Positions 16,138-22,652 of a stretch of 64,000 bases of DNA are shown here, in pieces. Location of the stretch: NCBI RefSeq assembly GCF_900187965.1, contig NZ_FZNL01000014.1:1-64000 (forward strand), in the 5' to 3' direction. The first letter of the stretch is position 1; the number at the start of each line of letters is the position of its first letter. Under the pieces are notes generated by a model. That model made no database searches and was not told the origin of the DNA. It worked only from the letters and a program-made list of their open reading frames with translations. The position numbers and the translations under genes were made by a program. The DNA is from Flavobacterium sp. ov086. GTDB taxonomy: Bacteria > Bacteroidota > Bacteroidia > Flavobacteriales > Flavobacteriaceae.

Positions 16138-17673
16138 CTACCCCAACCATCCATCACGATCCAAACTTCTGTATTGAATAGCTTCAGCAATATGTTGCGA
16201 AATTACGGTTGGTGATGCGTCCAGATCAGCTATAGTTCTGGAAACTTTCAGGATTCTATCATAAGCTCTTGCTGAAAGATTAAGGCGTTCCATCGCAGTT
16301 TTGAGCAATTGTTTGGATTGATCGTCTAGCGCACAATACTCGCGAATCAGTTTACTGCTCATTTGAGCATTGTAATGTATGTTTTCTATTTCTTCAAAAC
16401 GTTTGGTTTGAATTTCTCGTGCTGCTGTGACACGTTTTCGGATTTCGACACTACTTTCTGCCTTTTGATCATCGGCTAGTTTTTCAAAAGGAACCGGAGT
16501 TACCTCAATATGAATATCAATTCTATCTAATAATGGCCCTGAAATTTTACTTAAATAACGCTGCATTTCGTGTGGAGACGAAGTATTGGGCTGACTTGGA
16601 TCGTTAAAAAAACCACTCGGACTTGGGTTCATACTCGCCACCAACATAAATGAAGATGGATAAGTAACCGTAAATTTTGCACGAGAAATAGTGACTTCAC
16701 GATCTTCCAGCGGCTGACGCATTACTTCGAGAACATCACGCTTAAATTCAGGTAATTCGTCCAGAAATAAAACACCATTATGCGCCATAGAAATCTCACC
16801 GGGTTGCGGATAACTACCTCCGCCAACAAGTGCGACATTCGAAATGGTGTGATGCGGACTTCGAAATGGACGCTGATTCATTAATCCTACTTCTTTTAAT
16901 TTTCCGGCAACGCTATGAATTTTAGTTGTTTCTAATGCTTCTCTCAACGTCATTGGCGGTAAAATACTTGGTACTCTTTTGGCAAGCATAGTTTTTCCTG
17001 CTCCGGGCGGACCAATCAAAATTATATTATGTCCTCCGGCGGCAGCAATTTCCATACAGCGTTTTATACTTTCTTGTCCGCGAACATCTGAAAAATCATG
17101 TTCAGGAAAATCTAAATTTTTATAAAATTCTGCACGTGTATCAATAATTGTTGGTTCCAATGTTCCTTTTCCTGCAAAAAAGTCAATTACTTCTTGTAGT
17201 TTTTCAACTCCATAAACATTTAATCCGGTGACGATCGCCGCCTCTTTTACATTTTGAACTGGAAGAAAAAAACCTTTATAACCTTCTTCTTTTGCTTTTA
17301 TCGCAATTGGCAAAGCGCCACGAATAGGCTGTAAACTTCCGTCAAGAGGAAGTTCACCCATAATAATATATTGCTCAATTTCTGGTGCTTTTATCTGATC
17401 AGAACCTACTAAAATTCCCATTGCTAAAGTCAAATCATAGGCTGAACCTTCTTTTCGCAAATCGGCAGGAGCCATATTAATAGTTATTCTTTTCCCTGGG
17501 AAATTTAATCCGTTATTTTTAAGAGCCGCCGCAATCCTGAAACTGCTTTCCTTAATGGCGCTATCAGGCAATCCAACTAAGTGTAAACCAATACCTTTAT
17601 CCATATGAACTTCTACCGTAATTGTTGTTGCTTCAACTCCAAAAACAGCACTTCCGTAAACTTTTACTAACAT
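16138..17673 (-). CDS. YifB/ComM-type AAA+ ATPase (Mg-chelatase-like)
   Basis: The 511-residue protein has the full domain order of the YifB/ComM family. An N-terminal Lon-protease-like/ChlI domain (1-170; ITINMAPADLRKEG) is followed by an AAA+ core with Walker A GPPGAGKT at 221-228 and Walker B VLFLDELPE near 300. Next comes the RSPHHT motif, and a C-terminal helical lid containing LSARAYDRILKVSRTIADL. ComM is a hexameric helicase that drives branch migration of transformation intermediates, so this protein may aid uptake of foreign DNA. Single gene, convergent with the SnoaL-like gene. Confidence 0.93.
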   Translation of the reverse strand: MLVKVYGSAVFGVEATTITVEVHMDKGIGLHLVGLPDSAIKESSFRIAAALKNNGLNFPGKRITINMAPADLRKEGSAYDLTLAMGILVGSDQIKAPEIEQYIIMGELPLDGSLQPIRGALPIAIKAKEEGYKGFFLPVQNVKEAAIVTGLNVYGVEKLQEVIDFFAGKGTLEPTIIDTRAEFYKNLDFPEHDFSDVRGQESIKRCMEIAAAGGHNIILIGPPGAGKTMLAKRVPSILPPMTLREALETTKIHSVAGKLKEVGLMNQRPFRSPHHTISNVALVGGGSYPQPGEISMAHNGVLFLDELPEFKRDVLEVMRQPLEDREVTISRAKFTVTYPSSFMLVASMNPSPSGFFNDPSQPNTSSPHEMQRYLSKISGPLLDRIDIHIEVTPVPFEKLADDQKAESSVEIRKRVTAAREIQTKRFEEIENIHYNAQMSSKLIREYCALDDQSKQLLKTAMERLNLSARAYDRILKVSRTIADLDASPTVISQHIAEAIQYRSLDRDGWLG

Positions 17674-17758
17674 AAATTCCTTTCATTAAATGTTTTTAAA
17701 TCTAGTGAAATTAAATCTATTTAACAGTTAAAATATTACAAATAAATAACTTTTTCTT

Positions 17759-17854
17759 TCAAAAAACATATACTCTCAAAAGTATCAAAAAACCAGAAAT
17801 CGCAATTAAATTGAAATAAAACCAGTATTTATGCTTAACTTGCGAAAATATCAT
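17759..17854 (-). CDS. possible 31-residue single-helix membrane peptide
   Basis: An ATG frame of 31 codons encodes a basic N-terminus (MIFSQVKHKYW) followed by one hydrophobic helix (LIAISGFLILL). It lies 85 bases upstream of the YifB start on the same strand. A second short frame at 17858-17935 (25 codons, SEIEIFDR at its end) stops three bases before it. Both may be remnants or chance; there is no database or expression support here. The rest of 17674-17970 shows nothing else. Confidence 0.2.
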   Translation of the reverse strand: MIFSQVKHKYWFYFNLIAISGFLILLRVYVF

Positions 17855-17970
17855 CGATTATCTATCGAAAATTTCGATTTCTGATTCTGGAAATCTTTCT
17901 GCAATTAGTTTTGCATCTATACATCGGCTGAACATTTACTATCAGCTTAAATAATCTAAAAATTTAAAAG

Positions 17971-18405
17971 ATGAACTTTAAATTAATAAATTCCATTTCG
18001 GGATACGACGAGACATGTACACCAACAATTATAGCTACATTTTTGCATACTCACTTAGAACAATATGGCGATAAAATAGAAGATATTCTTAAATGCATCA
18101 ATTATGTAATGAATCCGGACAAAGGCGGCAATATTGTTATTGGCTTAGAAAATCAAAAAATTGTAGGAGCCGTAATTTTAAATAATACAGGAATGAAAGA
18201 TTATATTCCTGAAAATATTCTGGTTTACATTGCGGTAGACAATTCTGAAAGAGGAAAAGGTTATGGCAAAAAATTAATAGAAAAGGCTATTTCGATTACC
18301 GAAGGAAATATTGCGCTGCATGTTGAACCTGATAATCCTGCCAAAATACTATACGAGAAACTTGGCTTTACGAATAAGTATCTGGAAATGCGTTTAATTA
18401 AATAA
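17971..18405 (+). CDS. GNAT acetyltransferase
   Basis: The 144-residue protein is a single GNAT domain. It has the acetyl-CoA pyrophosphate loop NSERGKGYGKKLI at about 91-103 and the C-terminal HVEPDNPAKILYEKLGF followed by a short strand (LEMRLIK). The substrate is unknown. The last codons and stop are part of a 34-base sequence repeated exactly at 18771-18804, just before the racemase gene. Confidence 0.82.
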   Translation: MNFKLINSISGYDETCTPTIIATFLHTHLEQYGDKIEDILKCINYVMNPDKGGNIVIGLENQKIVGAVILNNTGMKDYIPENILVYIAVDNSERGKGYGKKLIEKAISITEGNIALHVEPDNPAKILYEKLGFTNKYLEMRLIK

Positions 18406-18428
18406 ACGGAATTAATAAATTCAACAAA
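18395..18428 (+). repeat. 34-base direct repeat, copy 1
   Basis: The bases from TAATTAAATAAACGGAATTA through TTCAACAAA are repeated without mismatch at 18771-18804. Copy 1 includes the last codons and stop of the GNAT gene. The two copies bracket the palindrome element between them. Confidence 0.85.
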
Positions 18429-18476
18429 TAAGTTAGCTGTAAAAAGTTTAATCCCTACGAGATATTTTAGATTGAG

Positions 18477-18750
18477 TTCCATTGGAACACCTCATCGGAA
18501 GAAAAAAATGCATCGTGAAAAACATCGTCCCATTGGGACGTTTGAGAAATTATATATGTAATCTGTATCTGTTTTTACCAATATTATTTATAAAATCAAA
18601 CGTTCCTATGGAACGTGAAAAAACGCCACATTTATTGGCTACCGATGAAATGTTCCGATGGAACATAAAAACAAAGTGATGAGATATTCTCCAAATTGTT
18701 CCACTGGATTTTTCCTTAACATAATGACATTTCCCGTAGGGACTACACTT
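18477..18750. repeat. palindrome-cluster element, GTTCC-N3-GGAAC family, copy 1
   Basis: Within this gene-free gap (18406-18815) lie ordered short palindromes: GTTCCATTGGAAC at 18477, CGTCCCATTGGGACG at 18526, CGTTCCTATGGAACG at 18601 and TGTTCCGATGGAACA at 18651, plus a CCCGTAGGG core near 18734. The order, and linkers such as TTTGAGAAATTATAT after the second and AAATCAAA before the third, match the element at 46578-46746. It therefore counts as a dispersed repeat with a conserved architecture, not random hairpins. Confidence 0.8.
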
Positions 18751-18770
18751 TATTAACCTGTAACTTGAAT

Positions 18771-18804
18771 TAATTAAATAAACGGAATTAATAAATTCAA
18801 CAAA
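18771..18804 (+). repeat. 34-base direct repeat, copy 2
   Basis: Identical to 18395-18428. It ends 11 bases before the racemase start codon and closes the interval holding the palindrome element. Confidence 0.85.
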
Positions 18805-18815
18805 AACAAAACTAA

Positions 18816-19889
18816 ATGGCATTCATAAAATTATACCGAAATAAACTAAAAGAAAACTACACTTTTTTGAATTCTCTTTTCGAATCAAAAAACATTCAAT
18901 GGGGAGTTGTATCTAAACTTTTATGCGGAAACAAACTGTATCTGAAAGAAATTATTTCGCTCGGAGTCAGAGAAATACACGATTCCAGGGTTAGTAATCT
19001 CAAAAAGATTAAATCGCTTGACGCTTCTATACAAACTGTTTACATAAAACCTCCCGCTAAACGAAGTATTACAAATATTGTAAAATACGCCGATGTAAGT
19101 TTTAATACTGAAATATATACCATACAAATGCTTTCGCAAGAGGCTAAAAAGCAAAATAAAATCCACAAGATTATTATTATGATCGAAATGGGGGATTTAC
19201 GAGAAGGCGTTATGGGCGAAGATTTACTCGAATTTTACGGTACAATTATAAGTACGCCAAACATTGAAATTCTGGGAATTGGTACGAATTTAAATTGCCT
19301 TAGCGGAGTTATGCCAACTCAGGATAAACTGATACAATTGAGTTTGTATAAACAGCTTATTGAAGCTAAATTCAATATTAGTATTCCTTGGGTTTCCGGC
19401 GGAACATCGGTTGCGATTCCTCTTATTATCAAGAATGCCAGACCAATGGCTGTAAATCATTTTAGAATTGGTGAAGCCTTATTTTTTGGAAAAGATTTAT
19501 TTACAGGCGAAACTATTAAAGGAATGCACAATGATGTCTTTAAACTTTTTGCAGAAATCATTGAAATCACCGAAAAACCAGATGTTCCAACAGGAGAACT
19601 GGGCGAAAATGTAGCAGGAAATACTTTTTCGATGCAAAGTACCGAAGATCTTGGCGGAACTTCTTTGAGAGCGATTCTGGATATTGGATTACTAGATATG
19701 CAACCTCAATATCTGGAAGCAGTCGACAAAGAAATTACAATTGTCGATGCGAGTTCTGATATGTTGGTGATTGATATTTCAAATTCAACTCAAAAATATA
19801 AAATTGGCGATCTGATCTCTTTCAATATTAAATATATGGGAGCTTTGTATCTGTTAAGTTCTAGTTACATCGAAAAAAACATCGAGTAA
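18816..19889 (+). CDS. PLP-dependent amino-acid racemase (ornithine-racemase-like)
   Basis: The 357-residue protein has the alanine-racemase N-terminal barrel of the Orr/YhfX type. The PLP lysine is probably K34 in WGVVSKLLCGN. DSRVSNLKKI, the metal/phosphate-side EMGDLREG near residue 125, GTNLNCLSG, and VSGGTSVAIPLI with FRIGEALFFG then follow in the usual order. These enzymes interconvert L- and D-amino acids, classically ornithine. No ornithine-fermentation genes are near, so the substrate may differ. The final third is the beta domain typical of this subgroup. Confidence 0.8.
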   Translation: MAFIKLYRNKLKENYTFLNSLFESKNIQWGVVSKLLCGNKLYLKEIISLGVREIHDSRVSNLKKIKSLDASIQTVYIKPPAKRSITNIVKYADVSFNTEIYTIQMLSQEAKKQNKIHKIIIMIEMGDLREGVMGEDLLEFYGTIISTPNIEILGIGTNLNCLSGVMPTQDKLIQLSLYKQLIEAKFNISIPWVSGGTSVAIPLIIKNARPMAVNHFRIGEALFFGKDLFTGETIKGMHNDVFKLFAEIIEITEKPDVPTGELGENVAGNTFSMQSTEDLGGTSLRAILDIGLLDMQPQYLEAVDKEITIVDASSDMLVIDISNSTQKYKIGDLISFNIKYMGALYLLSSSYIEKNIE

Positions 19890-19947
19890 AAAGAATTGTT
19901 TTTAAGTATAATACAATTTGATTCTATAATTTCTTTGACAAATTAAC

Positions 19948-20019
19948 TTAAATACAAACTATTTCTCCATTAACTCTATTATGCAAATCCTTTGTAGCAG
20001 TTGTTGATAACAGTTTTCC
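19948..20019 (-). pseudogene. tail remnant R2, copy A, in frame after the 20020 gene
   Basis: Directly after the stop of the 20020-20421 gene, and in the same frame, 23 sense codons encode GKLLSTTATKDLHNRVNGEI plus three residues before a TAA. A homologous in-frame tail (AEQLLTADLDNSLNEEII) follows the unrelated gene at 21025. The two DNA copies agree at roughly 70 percent of positions by eye. The simplest reading is the C-terminal remnant of an older gene left behind by cassette replacement. Confidence 0.5.
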
Positions 20020-20421
20020 TTAATCCGATTTGAGTAAGATTCTGGCATTTTCTATGTTCGGCCAAATACCGTTTATCATTGATTGCCGAATTTGCTCAAT
20101 CCAATACTCTTCATTTATACTATCAGCTAAATCACTAAATTCATTGAAGTTTTCAATTAAAATTTCCGTACGGATTAACGCCAAAACATTCTTTGTGATT
20201 TTTAAAGATTGTAAATCTTCAGGAAGAATATCTACCGTACAAAATAAAGAATAACATAAATTATTTAAATCCTCATAATTTATAGGTTTCTGTAATTTCA
20301 GATTCAGATAACTAGAAAGTTTCTCAAAACTATAAATTTCATATTCTGATAGATTTTTAGTTTTAAATTCTAATGAATTTTGCTCAATGATTTTCTTTTT
20401 AGCATTTTTTTTGTCTTTCAC
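20020..20421 (-). CDS. unknown small cytoplasmic protein (cassette gene)
   Basis: A 133-residue, lysine-rich, helical protein with no signal peptide; aromatic and acidic residues dominate the C-terminal half (EEYWIEQIRQSMINGIWPNI). No in-frame ATG is available near the N-terminus, so the start is probably GTG 20421. It follows the 20443 gene by 21 bases and is probably in the same transcript. I recognise no family. Size, composition and cassette context resemble immunity-type proteins, but no toxin partner is seen. Confidence 0.5.
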   Translation of the reverse strand: MKDKKNAKKKIIEQNSLEFKTKNLSEYEIYSFEKLSSYLNLKLQKPINYEDLNNLCYSLFCTVDILPEDLQSLKITKNVLALIRTEILIENFNEFSDLADSINEEYWIEQIRQSMINGIWPNIENARILLKSD

Positions 20422-20442
20422 AAAAACATGTATTTGATATTT

Positions 20443-20835
20443 TTATTCTTTATCTAACCATTTTTCATCATCTAAATCTTCTTCATATTCAGATGTTCCT
20501 GCAAAACCATATTCCTCGAGTTTTTTTAAATATGGCGTGTAATCAAAAAAAGGTTCATTCCATCCTTCCAGATCCCAGATATTGTCAACTACTGCTGCTA
20601 ACCATCTTGGCGGTGGAGTATGTTTCTTATAATAATCAATTCTTTCTTCGGCTGTTTTTAAATTTTCTTCAAACCAAATATAAAAACAGTCACCAAATTC
20701 GTCACCACTTCCTTGTCTCCAAAAAATACTATATGGATGCGAGTCTGGTTTGAAAATCCAGTGTGGAGGCACTTCTCCATATTTCTCAATAAACTCATTT
20801 ATTTTATTTGCAAGAAATTCTGTTTTCTCAATCAT
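20443..20835 (-). CDS. unknown acidic W-rich protein (cassette gene)
   Basis: A 130-residue acidic protein with many tryptophans and prolines: VPPHWIFKPDSHPYSIFWRQ, GDCFYIWFEEN, TPPPRWLAAVVDNIWDLEGW, and an Asp/Glu-rich tail (EEDLDDEKWLDKE). No signal peptide or membrane segment. This composition is common among small immunity-like proteins of polymorphic toxin loci, but that is an analogy, not a match. It starts the two-gene unit with 20020 and lies just downstream of a vestigial oxidoreductase tail at 20894. Confidence 0.5.
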   Translation of the reverse strand: MIEKTEFLANKINEFIEKYGEVPPHWIFKPDSHPYSIFWRQGSGDEFGDCFYIWFEENLKTAEERIDYYKKHTPPPRWLAAVVDNIWDLEGWNEPFFDYTPYLKKLEEYGFAGTSEYEEDLDDEKWLDKE

Positions 20836-20893
20836 ATAATTACACTATTGTTAGGATGTGATCTCATAAGGCTTCAGCTAATTTTTTATTTAG

Positions 20894-20929
20894 AAATATA
20901 TTATTTTCTAAAACTTTAACCCAATCTGA
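20894..20929 (-). pseudogene. vestigial 3' end of a Gfo/Idh oxidoreductase (R1 copy)
   Basis: 36 bases match the true 3' end of the Gfo/Idh gene (21535-21570) with two differences. In the oxidoreductase frame the copy reads KIKNQIGLKF then stop, against VRIQIGLEF then stop in the intact gene. It is thus a displaced copy of the end of that gene, about 640 bases downstream, consistent with insertion or unequal crossing-over at the oxidoreductase 3' end. Confidence 0.7.
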
Positions 20930-20958
20930 TTCTTTATCTTCTAGATAAATAACTTAGA

Positions 20959-21024
20959 TCAAATTATTTCTTCATTAAGGCTATTGTCTAAATCCGCAGT
21001 TAATAGCTGCTCTGCCGAATATTT
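20959..21024 (-). pseudogene. tail remnant R2, copy B, in frame after the 21025 gene
   Basis: Beginning at the codon after the stop of the 21025 gene, 21 sense codons encode a tail ending in AEQLLTADLDNSLNEEII, then TGA. It is related to copy A at 19948-20019. The two upstream genes are unrelated, so the shared part is the flank rather than the gene. Confidence 0.5.
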
Positions 21025-21483
21025 TTATTGTGCTTTTATATAATTTCTAAATTTTCTAAAAAGAATTTTTTCTTGAAATCTGTAAATAGACCAAAACCAT
21101 AAAATAATAAAAGGAAATAAAAAAATACTCCATGAAGGTATCTCTTTACCTCTCAAAAATGTAATAAAAATTGCTAATATTGGTATAATTCCCATAAAAT
21201 AAAGTTCAATTCGTAGCTTCGTATTCAAATCAATTTGGGTTTTTCCATTTTTTAACTCGATTAACTTTCCAAAACCTTTTATTCCGTCAAAATATTCAGG
21301 ATATGAACTAATAATAAATGTGCCCAAAGAGATTTTCGAATGAATAGTAAATTCATTTCCAGAAATCCATTCAAGTTTAAATTTTTTCTCCGTTGTAATT
21401 TGAATTTTTTCTTTTAATTCATTAATAGAACCATTAAATTCTATTGATTCTCTTAAAAGTGTTTTTTCAGTCAACTCTTTCAT
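21025..21483 (-). CDS. unknown protein with two C-terminal membrane helices (cassette gene)
   Basis: In this 152-residue protein residues 1-90 are soluble and beta-rich, and two hydrophobic helices follow: YFMGIIPILAIFITFL and WSIFLFPFIILWFWSIY. A basic tail (KILFRKFRNYIKAQ) would face the cytoplasm. No family recognised. It lies between the intact Gfo/Idh gene and the vestigial copy of that gene's end, and is unrelated to the two genes of the next cassette. Confidence 0.55.
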   Translation of the reverse strand: MKELTEKTLLRESIEFNGSINELKEKIQITTEKKFKLEWISGNEFTIHSKISLGTFIISSYPEYFDGIKGFGKLIELKNGKTQIDLNTKLRIELYFMGIIPILAIFITFLRGKEIPSWSIFLFPFIILWFWSIYRFQEKILFRKFRNYIKAQ

Positions 21484-21548
21484 TCTTCTTTTGCGAATAG
21501 ATTGTTTAAAATGTGGTTCAACTTATTTATTTTCAAATATATTATTTT

Positions 21549-22523
21549 CTAAAACTCTAACCCAATTTGAATCCTAACTTCCTCTACAATCTTACTCAAA
21601 TCCAAACTATTCTGATGTGACCAAAGCGAACTTTCAATTTGATTGTTTCTGATGCAATTATTACATTCAGTTACTTCGTATGTATAACCTTTTCCATGAT
21701 TTGGTAAACTAAAATTGGTTTCCTTTTCCTCTTTTATAACAGAATATCCATTAGCGGCAAACCACGGAGAATTAAGCTGAATATGGCCTTTTGTTCCGCT
21801 TATTGTTGCTTTCATATCAGATTCTGAAACTATAGAAGCATGCAAAATCGATTGTGCATTTTCATATTGCAAAATCATGGAAGTCTGCAAATCGATTCCG
21901 TTTGCATTATAGATTGATTTTGCAATAATTTCTTTCGGAATACCTAATAATAGATAAGACAGGAATAACGGATATACGCCAATATCAAATAAAGCTCCTC
22001 CGCCAAGATTTTTATCAAAAAGTCTACCTCCCTTTTTTTCATCTGCATAAAAAGCAAAATCGGCTTTAATGTATTTTACATCACCAATTATTCCCTGGTT
22101 TACTTTTTCTAAAGCCTCTTTAATCGACGGAATAAATCGCGTCCAGAATGCTTCCATAAAAAACTTATTGTGTTTTCTTGAAGCTTCAATCATTCGTAAC
22201 GCATCTTTATAGGATAGCGCGATTGGCTTTTCGCATAAAACATGTTTTCCATGTTCTAATGCTTTGATCGCTAATTCGGCATGCGAATCGTGCGGAGTTG
22301 CGATGTAGACAATATCAACCTCAGGGTCTTTAAAAAGTGCCTCATAAGAACCATAAGATTTACTGCAATTATACCTTACTGCAAATTCCAATGCTTCATG
22401 CTTATTTCTCGAAGCAACAGCATTTAACTCGGCATCTTTTACGCGTAATAAATCGGGAACAAATTGATTTGCCATATTTCCCAAGCCAATAATTCCCCAT
22501 TTTATTCTATTATTATTTTCCAT
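21549..22523 (-). CDS. Gfo/Idh/MocA-family oxidoreductase
   Basis: The 324-residue protein has an N-terminal Rossmann domain (WGIIGLGNMANQF at 9-21) and the family signature CEKPIALS at 97-104, whose lysine is catalytic. The C-terminal alpha/beta domain contains GGGALFDIGVYPL. Such enzymes use NAD(P) to oxidise or reduce sugars, inositols or related compounds. The C-terminus (IQIGLEF) is normal for the family. The 3' end of this gene is the site of the cassette tract 19948-21535. Confidence 0.9.
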   Translation of the reverse strand: MENNNRIKWGIIGLGNMANQFVPDLLRVKDAELNAVASRNKHEALEFAVRYNCSKSYGSYEALFKDPEVDIVYIATPHDSHAELAIKALEHGKHVLCEKPIALSYKDALRMIEASRKHNKFFMEAFWTRFIPSIKEALEKVNQGIIGDVKYIKADFAFYADEKKGGRLFDKNLGGGALFDIGVYPLFLSYLLLGIPKEIIAKSIYNANGIDLQTSMILQYENAQSILHASIVSESDMKATISGTKGHIQLNSPWFAANGYSVIKEEKETNFSLPNHGKGYTYEVTECNNCIRNNQIESSLWSHQNSLDLSKIVEEVRIQIGLEF

Positions 22524-22652
22524 AATATTCTCTAAGTACTACTTATCAGTGGGTTAATTTAAAAATCATCTAAATAAAGAAAAATCATTCAAAAAAATGG
22601 ATTTTAGATAACATATATTTCATATTTTTAGCAACAAATTTGCAAATAACTT

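Noticed and set aside
18477-18750. CRISPR-like array of regularly repeated palindromes
   Set aside because: The repeats are short, differ from each other, are irregularly spaced, and no cas genes are present.
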